In this document: positions 8,542 to 17,023 of the stretch, piece by piece
How positions within the stretch are numbered: position 1 is the first letter of the stretch
Layout of the letters: each line of letters begins with the position of its first letter
Assembly (NCBI GenBank): GCA_018823905.1
Contig: JAHJHL010000055.1
Coordinates: 1-48,999, forward strand
DNA: 48,999 bases
Source of the DNA: Alphaproteobacteria bacterium
Lineage (GTDB): Bacteria > Pseudomonadota > Alphaproteobacteria > Sphingomonadales > Sphingomonadaceae
Direction of reading: 5' to 3'
Notes under the pieces: model-generated
Told to the model about the DNA's origin: nothing
The model's input: the letters and a program-made list of their open reading frames with translations, nothing else
The model's database searches: none
Position numbers and translations under genes: made by a program

Positions 8542-9513
8542 ATGAGCGAACGCATCGTCACGGTCGACATTGGCGGCACCCATGCGCGCTTCGCGATGGC
8601 AGAGGTTGCGGATGGGCGCGTGCTATCGCTGGGTGACGCGACGACGCTGCATACCAAGGATCATGCAAGTTTCCAGACGGCCTGGCAGGATTTCGAGCGC
8701 CAGCAGGGTGGCGCGCTGCCCCGTGCGGTCGCGATTGCAATTGCCGGGCCGACGCGCGGCGAGATCATCCGCTTCACCAACAATCCGTGGATTATCCGTC
8801 CGGCATTGATCGGCGAGAAGCTGAACGTCGACCGCAATGTGCTGGTCAATGACTTCGAGGCAGTCGGTCACGCGGTCGCGCAGGCCGACGAGAGTTATTT
8901 CGAACGGCTGACCGGGCCTGATGAACCGCTGCCGAGCGTCGGGACGATCAGCGTCATTGGGCCGGGGACAGGGCTGGGCGTCGCGCATATCTGGCGCGAC
9001 GGGGCGGATTATCGTGTGCAGGCGACGGAGGGCGGGCATATCGACTTCGCGCCGCTCGACAGCATCGAAGATGCGATCCTGGCGCGGCTGCGCAAGCGGC
9101 ACCGGCGCGTTTCGGTCGAGCGCATCGTTTCGGGGCCGGGGATCGTCGATATTTATGAAACGCTGGCGATGCTCGAAGGGCGCGCGGTGACGCCGCTCGA
9201 CGACAAGGCGATCTGGACCAATGCGCTCGGCGGGCAAGACAGCCTTGCAGCGGCGGCGGTCGATCGCTTCTGCCTGTCGCTGGGCAGCGTCGCGGGCGAC
9301 CTCGCGCTAGCGCAGGGGGCCAGCGCCGTGGTTATCGCCGGTGGTCTAGGACTGCGCATTCGCGACAGCCTGGTGCGATCAGGTTTCCCCGAACGCTTCA
9401 TCGAAAAGGGGCGGTTCGAAGGTTTCATGTCGGCGCTGCCGGTCAAGCTCATCACCCACCCGCAGCCCGGCCTGTTCGGCGCCGCAGCGGCATTTGCGCG
9501 ACAGCGCGGCTGA
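8542..9513 (+). CDS. glk: Glucokinase
   Basis: It phosphorylates glucose with ATP to feed the Entner-Doudoroff pathway used by sphingomonads. The 323-residue protein has the bacterial Glk pattern: phosphate loop D-I-G-G-T-H-A-R-F at residues 9-17, catalytic Asp in V-N-D-F-E-A-V-G near residue 100, and G-P-G-T-G-L-G-V-A near residue 140. The E-G-G-H sugar-binding motif follows near residue 166 and a second glycine-rich adenosine motif, V-I-A-G-G-L, near residue 280. The ATG at 8542 follows GAGGGAGAG. The puuD-like gene follows 43 bases later and may share the transcript. Confidence 0.94.
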   Translation: MSERIVTVDIGGTHARFAMAEVADGRVLSLGDATTLHTKDHASFQTAWQDFERQQGGALPRAVAIAIAGPTRGEIIRFTNNPWIIRPALIGEKLNVDRNVLVNDFEAVGHAVAQADESYFERLTGPDEPLPSVGTISVIGPGTGLGVAHIWRDGADYRVQATEGGHIDFAPLDSIEDAILARLRKRHRRVSVERIVSGPGIVDIYETLAMLEGRAVTPLDDKAIWTNALGGQDSLAAAAVDRFCLSLGSVAGDLALAQGASAVVIAGGLGLRIRDSLVRSGFPERFIEKGRFEGFMSALPVKLITHPQPGLFGAAAAFARQRG

Positions 9514-9556
9514 GATTTTGCTGGCGCTGGCCGACGAAAATCGTCAGCTAAGGGGC

Positions 9557-10297
9557 ATGTCTGTGCGCCCCGTCCTTGGCATCATCGCCTGCAACCGCAC
9601 CGTCGGCGTCGAGACTGCGCAGGCGGTGATGAACCGCTATGCGATGGCGGCGATGCAATATGCCGACTGCGCGGCGCTGATCATCCCGTCGCTGCCCGAA
9701 TTCATGCGCGCGAGTGAGGTTGTCGGGCGGCTCGACGGGGTGCTGCTGACCGGGACACCGTCGAATGTCGAACCTGCGCGCTATGGCGATGCAGGAGCGG
9801 GCGAGGGGCCGTTCGATCCTGATCGCGACCGCATGATGATTGAACTGGTCGAGGCGGTGATCGCGGCCCAGCGGCCATTGTTCGGCATCTGCCGCGGGTT
9901 TCAGGAAATCAATGTCGCGCTGGGTGGGACGCTCCGGCGCGACACGTCGGCGAGCGCGCAGTTGTTGCTCCATCATGCGCCCGATGAAGCCGATTTCGAT
10001 GCGATGTTCGATCATCGCCACCCGGTTGATCTGGTCGCGGGCGGGCTGTTGGCGGCGGCGTATGATGCCCCGACGCTGGAGGTGAATTCGGTACATTATC
10101 AGGGGGTCGGCGAGCTCGCCGCGGGGCTGACCGTGGAGGCGCGCGCGCCCGACGGGTTGGTCGAGGCCTATAGCGCGCGGCCGAACGGTGCGCCGCTGCT
10201 CGCGGTGCAATGGCATCCCGAATGGGCGACCGACGATAGCGCCGAAAGCCAGACCTATTTCCACCTGCTCGGCCGTGCGTTAAGAGGCGAATTATGA
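9557..10297 (+). CDS. puuD: Gamma-glutamyl-GABA hydrolase, class I amidotransferase fold (PuuD-like)
   Basis: In the Puu pathway this enzyme releases GABA from gamma-glutamyl-GABA. The 246-residue protein has the peptidase C26 triad: nucleophile Cys in F-G-I-C-R-G-F-Q-E-I-N near residue 113, and His and Glu in Q-W-H-P-E-W near residue 220. The start ATG at 9557 follows AAGGGG. The next gene is a putrescine-type aminotransferase, and most of the polyamine pathway lies a few kb downstream on the other strand, which supports the assignment. Specificity within the C26 family is inferred from context. Confidence 0.88.
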   Translation: MSVRPVLGIIACNRTVGVETAQAVMNRYAMAAMQYADCAALIIPSLPEFMRASEVVGRLDGVLLTGTPSNVEPARYGDAGAGEGPFDPDRDRMMIELVEAVIAAQRPLFGICRGFQEINVALGGTLRRDTSASAQLLLHHAPDEADFDAMFDHRHPVDLVAGGLLAAAYDAPTLEVNSVHYQGVGELAAGLTVEARAPDGLVEAYSARPNGAPLLAVQWHPEWATDDSAESQTYFHLLGRALRGEL

Positions 10298-10353
10298 ACC
10301 GCCGCGTGACCCGTTATGATCGCTATCTCGCGCGGATCAGCTTCTCACCCTGA
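10294..10353 (+). CDS. Possible 19-residue micro-ORF coupled to puuD
   Basis: ATG at 10294 overlaps the puuD stop as ATGA and is preceded by GAGGCG, a fair ribosome site. It encodes MNRRVTRYDRYLARISFSP and ends at TGA 10351-10353, just before repeat A. It could be a real short peptide, the stub of a gene cut by rearrangement, or chance. No homologue is known to me. Confidence 0.3.
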   Translation: MNRRVTRYDRYLARISFSP

Positions 10354-10375
10354 TCGAAAACCGAGGTGCTCTTCT

Positions 10376-10457
10376 CCGTTCGTGTCGAGCGAAGTCGAGA
10401 CATCCATCGTCGGTGCGCAAGTTCGAGGGACATCTCGACTTCGCTCGATGCAAACGG
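10376..10457. repeat. Palindromic repeat family A, copy 2
   Basis: Left arm 10376-10402 and right arm 10431-10457 carry the same core as copy 1 (TCGAGCGAAGTCGAGACA and its complement, with a few mismatches in the right arm). It lies in the leader of the aminotransferase gene, ending 13 bases before its AGGAG site, so a transcript from puuD would carry this hairpin. Confidence 0.85.
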
Positions 10458-10482
10458 TCTTCAGAAAGTCAGGAGTTTTCAT

Positions 10483-11856
10483 ATGCCCCGCAATCACGAC
10501 ATCGCCGAACTGCGCCGCCTCGACGTCGCGCACCATCTTCCCGCCCAGGCCGACTGGGCCGAGATCGAAAAACTCGGTGGCAGCCGCATCATCACTCATG
10601 CCGAGGGCTGTTACATCCATGACGGCGACGGTCACCGCATCCTCGACGGCATGGCCGGGCTGTGGTGCGTCAATGTCGGCTATGGCCGCGAAGAACTGGT
10701 CGAGGCGGCGGCGGCGCAGATGCGCGAGCTGCCTTTCTACAACACCTTCTTCAAGACCGCGACGCCGCCGACGGTGATGCTCGCCGCAAAAATCGCCGAA
10801 CTGACCGGCAATCGCCTGCCGCACATCTTCTTCAATGCGTCGGGCAGCGAAGCCAACGACACCGTGTTCCGCATGGTGCGCCATTATTGGAAGCTGAAGG
10901 GCGAGCCGAAGCGCACGGTCTTTATCAGCCGCTGGAACGCCTATCACGGTTCGACCGTCGCGGGGGTATCGCTGGGCGGGATGAAGGCGATGCATGCGCA
11001 AGGCGACCTGCCGATCGCCGGGGTGGAACATGTCCGCCAGCCCTATGCCTATAACGAAGGGCAGGGGATGAGCGAGGAAGAGTTCTGCGACGCGTGCGTC
11101 CAGGCGATCGAGGACCGTATCCTTGAAGTCGGCCCTGAAAATTGCGCGGCTTTCATCGGCGAGCCGGTGCAGGGTGCGGGCGGCGTGATCATCCCGCCCA
11201 AGGGATATTGGCCCAAGGTCGAGGCGGTGGCGCGCAAATATGGGCTGCTGATAGTCGCCGACGAAGTGATCTGCGGCTTTGGCCGCACCGGCAAGATGTG
11301 GGGCCACGAGACGATGGGCTTCACCCCCGATCTGATGCCGATGGCGAAGGGCCTGTCGTCAGGTTACCTGCCGATCTCCGCCACCGCGGTCGCGCGCCAT
11401 GTCGTCGAGGTGCTCAAGACCGGCGGCGATTTCGTTCACGGCTTTACTTACTCCGGCCATCCGGTCGCCGCGGCGGTCGCGCTCAAGAATATCGAGATCA
11501 TCGAGCGCGAGGGGTTGGTCGAAAGGACGGGGAGCGTAACCGGCCCGCATTTGGCCAAGGCGCTGGCGACCTTGAACGATCACCCGCTCGTCGGCGAAGC
11601 GCGCTCGATCGGGCTGCTCGGCGCGGTCGAGATCGTCGCTGACAAGGAAACGCGCGCGCGCTTTGGCGGGGCCGAGGGCACGGCGGGGCCGATGGCGCGT
11701 GATGCGTGCATCGCCAATGGGTTGATGGTGCGCGGCATCCGCGACAGTTTGGTGATGTGCCCACCGCTGATCATTTCGACCGAGCAGATCGACGAGATGG
11801 TTGCCATCATCCGCAAATCGCTGGATGAGGTCATGCCGAAACTCCGCGCCCTTTAA
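10483..11856 (+). CDS. spuC: Class III aminotransferase, putrescine:pyruvate type (SpuC-like)
   Basis: A PLP enzyme of 457 residues predicted to transfer the terminal amino group of putrescine or a related diamine to pyruvate. Class III features: N-A-S-G-S-E-A-N-D near residue 118, Y-H-G-S-T near 150, the PLP Asp in V-A-D-E-V-I-C-G-F-G-R-T-G-K near 260, and the Schiff-base Lys in M-A-K-G-L-S-S-G near 288. The T-Y-S-G-H-P motif follows near 325. I start at the ATG at 10483, which has AGGAG eight bases upstream; upstream codons in that frame are repeat A. The nearby puuA, puuB and pot genes support a polyamine role, but exact amine preference is not visible. Confidence 0.88.
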   Translation: MPRNHDIAELRRLDVAHHLPAQADWAEIEKLGGSRIITHAEGCYIHDGDGHRILDGMAGLWCVNVGYGREELVEAAAAQMRELPFYNTFFKTATPPTVMLAAKIAELTGNRLPHIFFNASGSEANDTVFRMVRHYWKLKGEPKRTVFISRWNAYHGSTVAGVSLGGMKAMHAQGDLPIAGVEHVRQPYAYNEGQGMSEEEFCDACVQAIEDRILEVGPENCAAFIGEPVQGAGGVIIPPKGYWPKVEAVARKYGLLIVADEVICGFGRTGKMWGHETMGFTPDLMPMAKGLSSGYLPISATAVARHVVEVLKTGGDFVHGFTYSGHPVAAAVALKNIEIIEREGLVERTGSVTGPHLAKALATLNDHPLVGEARSIGLLGAVEIVADKETRARFGGAEGTAGPMARDACIANGLMVRGIRDSLVMCPPLIISTEQIDEMVAIIRKSLDEVMPKLRAL

Positions 11857-11873
11857 CGAAAGTCTGTCCCCCT

Positions 11874-12812
11874 ATGCCCTCCGGCCTGTTTGCCCTGCTC
11901 GACGACGTCGCCACGATTGCCAAAGTGGCGGCGGCCAGCATCGACGATATCGGCGCCGCCGCTTCCAAAGCGGGGGTGAAGGCCGCGGGGGTTGTGGTGG
12001 ACGATGCCGCGGTTACGCCGCGCTACGTCACCGGCTTTCAGCCCAACCGCGAACTGCCGATCATCTGGCGCATCGCAAAGGGGTCGTTCTTCAACAAGCT
12101 GGTGCTGATCCTGCCCGCGCTGTTGCTGCTCTCGGCGGTCGCGCAATGGGCGATTACCCCGCTGTTGATGATCGGCGGGGCGTATTTGTGCTTCGAGGGC
12201 GCCGAGAAGGTCTGGCATTCGCTGCACAAGGACAAGGTGCCGCTCGCCGAGGCAGCGGAAATCGTCGCCGACAAAGATCATGAAGAAACGATGGTGAAGG
12301 GCGCGATCCGTACCGACTTCATCCTGTCGGGCGAAATCATGGTGATCGCGCTGAACGAAGTGATCGACGAAGCTTTTGTGATGCGCGCGGCGACGCTGAT
12401 CGTGGTGGCGATCGCGATCACGATTGCGGTGTATGGCGCGGTCGGGCTGATCGTGAAGATGGACGACATCGGCCTGCATATGGCGAAAGCGGGCAACAGC
12501 GTCCGCCGCGCGGTCGGGCGCGGGCTGGTTTCCTTCATGCCCAAGCTGCTCGGTGCACTGGCGCTCGTCGGGACCGCGGCGATGCTGTGGGTTGGTGGAC
12601 AGATCATCCTGCATGCGCTCGACGAATATCATATCGGCAATCTGGGGCATGGCTTGCATGATTTTGCGCATGCGGTCGCTGGCAATCTACCTGCCGCGGG
12701 GCTGTGGGAATGGCTGATTAACGCCGGTGGGGCAGGGGTGTTCGGGCTGGTGCTGGGTGTACTGATTGTGGCGGCTCTGCATCTGGTGCCAGGGAAGAAA
12801 GCGGCGCACTAA
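11874..12812 (+). CDS. DUF808 (YedI-like) integral membrane protein
   Basis: A 312-residue protein with the DUF808 N-terminus (S-G-L-F-A-L-L-D-D-V-A-T-I-A-K) and the K-A-A-G-V-V-V-D-D-A-A-V-T-P segment near residue 40. About five hydrophobic segments follow, near residues 75-110, 150-195, 210-245 and 275-305. It is an inner-membrane protein of unknown role; E. coli YedI is the known relative. It begins 17 bases after the aminotransferase stop. The following gap holds a family B palindrome that separates it from the convergent polyamine operon. Confidence 0.88.
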   Translation: MPSGLFALLDDVATIAKVAAASIDDIGAAASKAGVKAAGVVVDDAAVTPRYVTGFQPNRELPIIWRIAKGSFFNKLVLILPALLLLSAVAQWAITPLLMIGGAYLCFEGAEKVWHSLHKDKVPLAEAAEIVADKDHEETMVKGAIRTDFILSGEIMVIALNEVIDEAFVMRAATLIVVAIAITIAVYGAVGLIVKMDDIGLHMAKAGNSVRRAVGRGLVSFMPKLLGALALVGTAAMLWVGGQIILHALDEYHIGNLGHGLHDFAHAVAGNLPAAGLWEWLINAGGAGVFGLVLGVLIVAALHLVPGKKAAH

Positions 12813-12820
12813 TCGTCCTC

Positions 12821-12905
12821 GTCATTGCGAGGAGCGAAGCGACGCGGCAATCTCGGGGCGGCCTTGCACCGCTCTGGATTGCTTCGCTTTGCTCGCAATG
12901 ATGAA
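12821..12905. repeat. Palindromic repeat family B, copy 1
   Basis: The left arm starts at 12821 with CGTCATTGCGAGGAGCGAAG and continues to 12855. The right arm, 12877-12905, is its near reverse complement (GATTGCTTCGCT through CTCGCAATGATGA). The repeat fills the gap between the convergent DUF808 and potG genes and may act as a transcription end or mRNA stabiliser for both. Confidence 0.85.
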
Positions 12906-12915
12906 TAGAGGGATA

Positions 12916-14046
12916 TTACCCCAGCAACACCACCGGGCTATCGGCGCGCCAGTGCATGCTGACCTTGTCGTCCCAGGTGAAATCTTCCTGGTCGTGGCGC
13001 GACAGATTGGGGCGTGACACGCGGATGCGGGCTCCCGATTCCAGCTCGATCTCGAACAGCGTGATGTCGCCGAGATAGCTCATCCCTTTGATCTTGCCGC
13101 GCGCGAAATTGTAACCGTCGGGGGCGTCCTGCGCTGCCGCCCTGACCGCCTTGCCTTCGCCGGGAACGTGGAGATAGATTTTCTCGGGGCGCAGCGCGAT
13201 CCACACGTCGGCGCCGTGCGGGCCGGTGACGCCATGGTTCAGGTAAATTTTGCCGACCCCCGGACAGTCGACCGCCGCCTTGTCGGGCTCGTCGAGGGTC
13301 AGCTTGCCCTCGAAGATATTCACCGAGCCGACGAAATCGGCGACAAAGCGGTTGGATGGATATTCGTAGAGGTCCGACGGGGTCGCGAGCTGCGCGACTT
13401 CGCCCTTGTTGATCACGCCGATCCGGCACGCCATCGACAGCGCTTCGTCCTGATCATGGGTGACGGTGACAAAGGTGATGCCGACCTTTTCCTGCAGTTC
13501 GGACAACTCGAACTGCATTTGCGCGCGGAGCTTCGCGTCGAGCGCCGACAGCGGTTCGTCGAGCAGCAGCACTTTCGGCCGCATCACCAGGCTGCGCGCA
13601 AGCGCTACGCGCTGGCGCTGGCCGCCCGACATCTGGTCGGGCATGCGCTCGCCAAAACCCCCGAGCTTGACCAGGTCGAGCGCCTCGGCGACGCGGTCCT
13701 TGATCTCGCCGCCCTTCACCCCGGCGATCTTGAGGCCATAAGCGACATTGTCGGCGACGCTCATGTGCGGGAAGACCGCATAGCTTTGGAACACCATGTT
13801 GACGGGGCGCTTGTTGGGCGGGATGCCCGCCATATCCTGTCCGTCGATCAGGATCCTGCCCTCGGTCGGCAGCTCGAAACCCGCGATCATCCGCAGCAGG
13901 GTGGTCTTGCCGCAGCCCGACGGGCCGAGCAGCACGAAAAATTCGCCGGCGTTGATATCGAGGCTGACATTGTCGACCGCGGTCACCTTGCCAAAGCGTT
14001 TCGAGACATTCTGGATCTGGATGATCGGCTTGGCGGTTTCGGTCAT
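12916..14046 (-). CDS. potG: Polyamine ABC transporter ATPase (PotG/PotA-like)
   Basis: The cytoplasmic ATPase of a spermidine/putrescine importer. The 376-residue length matches PotG (377). Walker A G-P-S-G-C-G-K-T is at residues 41-48, signature M-S-G-G-Q at 139-143 and Walker B L-L-L-D-E-P at about 160-165. The H-loop T-H-D-Q-D-E-A-L lies near 198, followed by a C-terminal TOBE domain. The ATG at 14046 lies two bases after the stop of the preceding permease gene. It is the last gene of the leftward polyamine operon; the order F-H-I-G differs from E. coli potFGHI. Confidence 0.93.
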   Translation of the reverse strand: MTETAKPIIQIQNVSKRFGKVTAVDNVSLDINAGEFFVLLGPSGCGKTTLLRMIAGFELPTEGRILIDGQDMAGIPPNKRPVNMVFQSYAVFPHMSVADNVAYGLKIAGVKGGEIKDRVAEALDLVKLGGFGERMPDQMSGGQRQRVALARSLVMRPKVLLLDEPLSALDAKLRAQMQFELSELQEKVGITFVTVTHDQDEALSMACRIGVINKGEVAQLATPSDLYEYPSNRFVADFVGSVNIFEGKLTLDEPDKAAVDCPGVGKIYLNHGVTGPHGADVWIALRPEKIYLHVPGEGKAVRAAAQDAPDGYNFARGKIKGMSYLGDITLFEIELESGARIRVSRPNLSRHDQEDFTWDDKVSMHWRADSPVVLLG

Positions 14047-14048
14047 GG

Positions 14049-14891
14049 TCAGTGGGTTTCCGCAATGGCTTTCACGCCCAGGGCCTTGAGCGCGATGAAG
14101 GTCAGGATGACGGTCAGAATGATGAGCAGGGTCGACGCCGCATTGACCTCGGGCGTCACCGAGAAGCGGACCATCGAATAGACTTTCACCGGGAAGGTGA
14201 TCGTGTCGGGGCCGCTGGTGAAATAGGTGATGACGAAATCGTCGAGGCTGAGCGTGAAGGAGAGCAATGCGCCCGCGACCAGCGCGGGCTTTATGTGTGG
14301 GATCAGCACGTCGCGGAACACCTGGCCTTCGCTGGCGCCCAGATCCTTGGCGGCTTCCTCCTGCTCGCGGTTGAAGCTGGCGAGCCGCGAGCGGACGACC
14401 ATGGTGACGAAGGGGAAGCAGAAGGTGATGTGCGCGATAGTGATCGCGCCGAGGTTGAACGGCCATACCAGATCGGTCGGCCACCCCACCGCGGCAAAGA
14501 ACATCAGGAATGCGACGCCGAGGCAGATTTCGGGGACGATGATCGGCAGCGAAATCGTCCCGTCGATCGCGCCCTTCCACGGGAAGCGAAAGCGCCACAG
14601 CAGCACCGCGGCGAGCGTGCCGAGGACGAGGCTGGCGAGAGTCGCCAGCGCCGCAATGGTCAGCGAGTTGATCAGCGCCTCGACCAGCTGGTCGTTGCCC
14701 AGCGCCTTTTCATAATATTTGGTGGTGAAACCCCGCCACACGACGTTGCGCTTGCTGTCGTTGAAGCTGAAGATCATCAGCACAACGAGCGGCGCGTAGA
14801 GAAAGACCATCACCGCCCCGACCCACAGGCGCATCCAGAGGGTGCGGCTATATTCGAGCGGGGCGACGGGGGTGCGGGCGAACAGCGCCAT
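14049..14891 (-). CDS. potI: Polyamine ABC transporter permease (PotI/PotC-like)
   Basis: An inner-membrane permease of 280 residues (PotI is 281) with about six membrane helices. The binding-protein-dependent permease loop, E-E-A-A-K-D-L-G-A-S-E-G-Q-V-F-R-D-V-L-I-P near residue 175-195, contacts the ATPase. Its ATG shares the last A of the TGA stop of the preceding permease gene, so the two permeases are tightly coupled. Together with the PotH-like subunit it forms the channel for the periplasmic binding protein encoded upstream. Confidence 0.92.
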   Translation of the reverse strand: MALFARTPVAPLEYSRTLWMRLWVGAVMVFLYAPLVVLMIFSFNDSKRNVVWRGFTTKYYEKALGNDQLVEALINSLTIAALATLASLVLGTLAAVLLWRFRFPWKGAIDGTISLPIIVPEICLGVAFLMFFAAVGWPTDLVWPFNLGAITIAHITFCFPFVTMVVRSRLASFNREQEEAAKDLGASEGQVFRDVLIPHIKPALVAGALLSFTLSLDDFVITYFTSGPDTITFPVKVYSMVRFSVTPEVNAASTLLIILTVILTFIALKALGVKAIAETH

Positions 14892-15796
14892 CAGCGGACC
14901 TCCGGCACTTTTTTGCGCATCGACTGGATCGCGATCAGCGCAAACATCGCATAGATGAGGAGGAAGGAGAGGGCGGCGCCAAACGGCCAGTCATTCGCCT
15001 TTTTGAACTGGCGTTCGATGACATTGGCGATCATCTGGCTGTCGGTGCCGCCCATCAGGTCGGGGGTGAGATAGGCACCGAGCGCGGGGATCAGCGTGAT
15101 CATCACCCCGGCGATGATCCCGGGCGCCGCGAGCGGCACGACGATGCGCATGATGGTGCGAAAATGCCCGGCGCCAAGGTCGAGGCTCGCCTCAATCAGG
15201 CTGCGATCGAGCCGGTCGAGCGCGGCGTAAAGCGGCAACACCATGAAGGGCAGGTGGACGTACACCAGCCCAAACACGACCGCGAAATTGTTGAAGAGCA
15301 GCTGCACTGGCTCCCACGTCGGCAACGGCTGGAGTCCGACGAGCGTCTTGATCCAGCTCGTGCCCTCCCATAGCGCGCCCATGCCCTTGTTGGCGAAACC
15401 CTGCGTGCCGAGGAGCATCATCAGCGCGTAGGTGCGGATCAGGAGGTTGGTCCAGAAGGGCAGCATGATGCCGAGCAGCAGCCACGGCCGCCACTTCTCG
15501 CTGGCAAAGGTGATCGCCATCGCGACGGGGAAACCGATGATCAGGCAGATGAGGGTGACGAGTGCCGCGACCGCGAAGCTTTTCCCGAAAATGGTCAGAT
15601 AAAGCCATTCGGTCGCGCGCTTGTAATTTTCGAGCGTGCCCGAAAATTCGATCTCGGTCAGGCCGCGATTCTCACCGAAGCTGTAGAGCCAGACGATGGC
15701 CATCGGCACCAGGAAGAAGACGACGACCCAAAACAGGGTCGGCAGCGATACCGCCGCGAAAGTCCTTTTGCTCGTCTTCCAATCCTGTTCGGCCAC
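14891..15796 (-). CDS. potH: Polyamine ABC transporter permease (PotH/PotB-like)
   Basis: An inner-membrane permease of 301 residues (PotH 317) with a long first helix at about residues 15-40 and further helices to residue 295. The ATPase-coupling loop E-A-S-L-D-L-G-A-G-H-F-R-T-I-M-R-I-V-V-P lies near residues 200-220, and A-Y-L-T-P-D-L-M-G-G-T near 240 is typical of PotB/PotH. It follows the binding-protein gene with an 18-base gap and overlaps the next permease by one base. Confidence 0.92.
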   Translation of the reverse strand: MAEQDWKTSKRTFAAVSLPTLFWVVVFFLVPMAIVWLYSFGENRGLTEIEFSGTLENYKRATEWLYLTIFGKSFAVAALVTLICLIIGFPVAMAITFASEKWRPWLLLGIMLPFWTNLLIRTYALMMLLGTQGFANKGMGALWEGTSWIKTLVGLQPLPTWEPVQLLFNNFAVVFGLVYVHLPFMVLPLYAALDRLDRSLIEASLDLGAGHFRTIMRIVVPLAAPGIIAGVMITLIPALGAYLTPDLMGGTDSQMIANVIERQFKKANDWPFGAALSFLLIYAMFALIAIQSMRKKVPEVR

Positions 15797-15814
15797 CCCC
15801 CAAGCCTTTCGTTT

Positions 15815-16921
15815 TTAAGCCGCGCGCACTCGCGTAAAGGCTTCCTCGAACAACGGCTGCAAAGTCGGGTTGAACTTGGCATATTCGCATTTGGCCAGCA
15901 CGTCGGCGGGCGGATAGATGACGGGGTTGTTCTTGTAGCTGTCGGGCATCAGCGCCTTGGCCGCGGCATTGGGGGTCGGGTAGAGGATCGTTTCAGTGAT
16001 CTTCTTTCCGACTTCGCCGTCGAGCAGATAGTTGATGAAGGCGTGCGCGTTCTTGGGATGCGGCGCGCCTTTCGGAATGCACAGATTGTCCGAATTGAGC
16101 TGGCTGCCTTCCTGCGGCACGATGAAATCGATGTCGTCATCCTCGGTCATGGCCTGCGCGATGTCCCCATTATATTCGAGCACCAGGTCGATATCGCCCT
16201 TGAGCAACAGATCCTGTCCGTCGTCGACGTGGAAATTCTTCACGTTGGGCTTTTGCTTGATCATCATCGCTTCGATCGTCGCGATGTCGGCGGGGGTCAG
16301 CGCGTTGACCGACTTGCCGAGATATTTGCCATAGAGGCGGAACATGTCGCCAGCCTCGGACAGCCAAGCGATGCGGCCCGCATATTCGGGGCTGTCGAAC
16401 AGCACTTTCCAGCTGTCGGGCTTCGCCTTCACCTTCGACTTGCGATAGCCGATCCCGAGCGCGAGCCAAGTGTAAGGCATCGAGAATTTGCGGCCCATGT
16501 CGTAATCAACGTCGATAAAGGTCGGATCGACATTCTTCATGTTCGGGATCTGGGCATGATCCAGCGTCTGGAGCATGCCCGCCTGCGCCATGCGTTCGAC
16601 AAAGTCGTTCGAGGGGACGATGACGTCGTAACCGGGATTGCCGGCCTTGAACTTGGCGAACAGCACGTCGTTGCTGTCGAACAGGTCCATCTTCACTTCG
16701 ACGCCGCTGGCGCCCTTGAAATCGTCGAGCGTCGTCTCGCCGATATAGGTGTCCCAGTTGTAGAAGTTGAGCTTGCCCTCTTCGCCATTGGCGAGCTTTT
16801 TGCCTTCGCCCTTGCTGCATGCAGCGAGACCGCCAAAGCTGATCCCGATCGCCGCGACCCCCATCGCTTGCAAGAGCGAGCGACGCCCGCGAGTTTGCTT
16901 GATCAGTTCGTTCAGATCCAT
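15815..16921 (-). CDS. potF: Polyamine-binding lipoprotein with Tat-type signal (PotF/PotD-like)
   Basis: A 368-residue solute-binding protein (PotF about 370) that would capture putrescine or spermidine outside the inner membrane. After the signal it has L-N-F-Y-N-W-D-T-Y-I, the PotD/PotF mature N-terminus, and later D-I-D-L-V-L-E-Y-N-G-D near residue 240. The signal carries twin arginines at residues 13-14 (R-G-R-R-S-L-L-Q) and a lipobox L-A-A-C with Cys at 35, suggesting a Tat-exported lipoprotein. I start at the ATG at 16921, preceded by GGGAGG. E. coli PotF is Sec-exported and soluble, so this routing is noteworthy; full tatABC lies at 44984-46443. Confidence 0.92.
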   Translation of the reverse strand: MDLNELIKQTRGRRSLLQAMGVAAIGISFGGLAACSKGEGKKLANGEEGKLNFYNWDTYIGETTLDDFKGASGVEVKMDLFDSNDVLFAKFKAGNPGYDVIVPSNDFVERMAQAGMLQTLDHAQIPNMKNVDPTFIDVDYDMGRKFSMPYTWLALGIGYRKSKVKAKPDSWKVLFDSPEYAGRIAWLSEAGDMFRLYGKYLGKSVNALTPADIATIEAMMIKQKPNVKNFHVDDGQDLLLKGDIDLVLEYNGDIAQAMTEDDDIDFIVPQEGSQLNSDNLCIPKGAPHPKNAHAFINYLLDGEVGKKITETILYPTPNAAAKALMPDSYKNNPVIYPPADVLAKCEYAKFNPTLQPLFEEAFTRVRAA

Positions 16922-16990
16922 GACGGCCTCCCTGTTTGTGACGTCAAGCTGACTCAATAAAGTCCGCTTGGAAAGAGGTTATTTTGCACC

Positions 16991-17023
16991 GCAACACGAA
17001 TCTTTGAAAGATTCATGCGTTGC
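16991..17023 (-). terminator. Hairpin across the puuA1 stop codon
   Basis: GAATCTT and AAGATTC pair around a TGA loop (16998-17014), and outer GCAAC/GTTGC (16991-16995 and 17019-17023) extend the stem across an internal loop. The stop of the upstream GS-like gene (17015-17013) is inside it. No U-tract follows, so it could be an attenuating or mRNA-protecting hairpin rather than a strong terminator. The gap to potF (16922-17012) holds nothing else I recognise. Confidence 0.45.

Noticed and set aside
10366..10482. N-terminal extension of the aminotransferase through the upstream open frame
   Set aside because: Those codons are repeat family A, and a good AGGAG site sits before the ATG at 10483.
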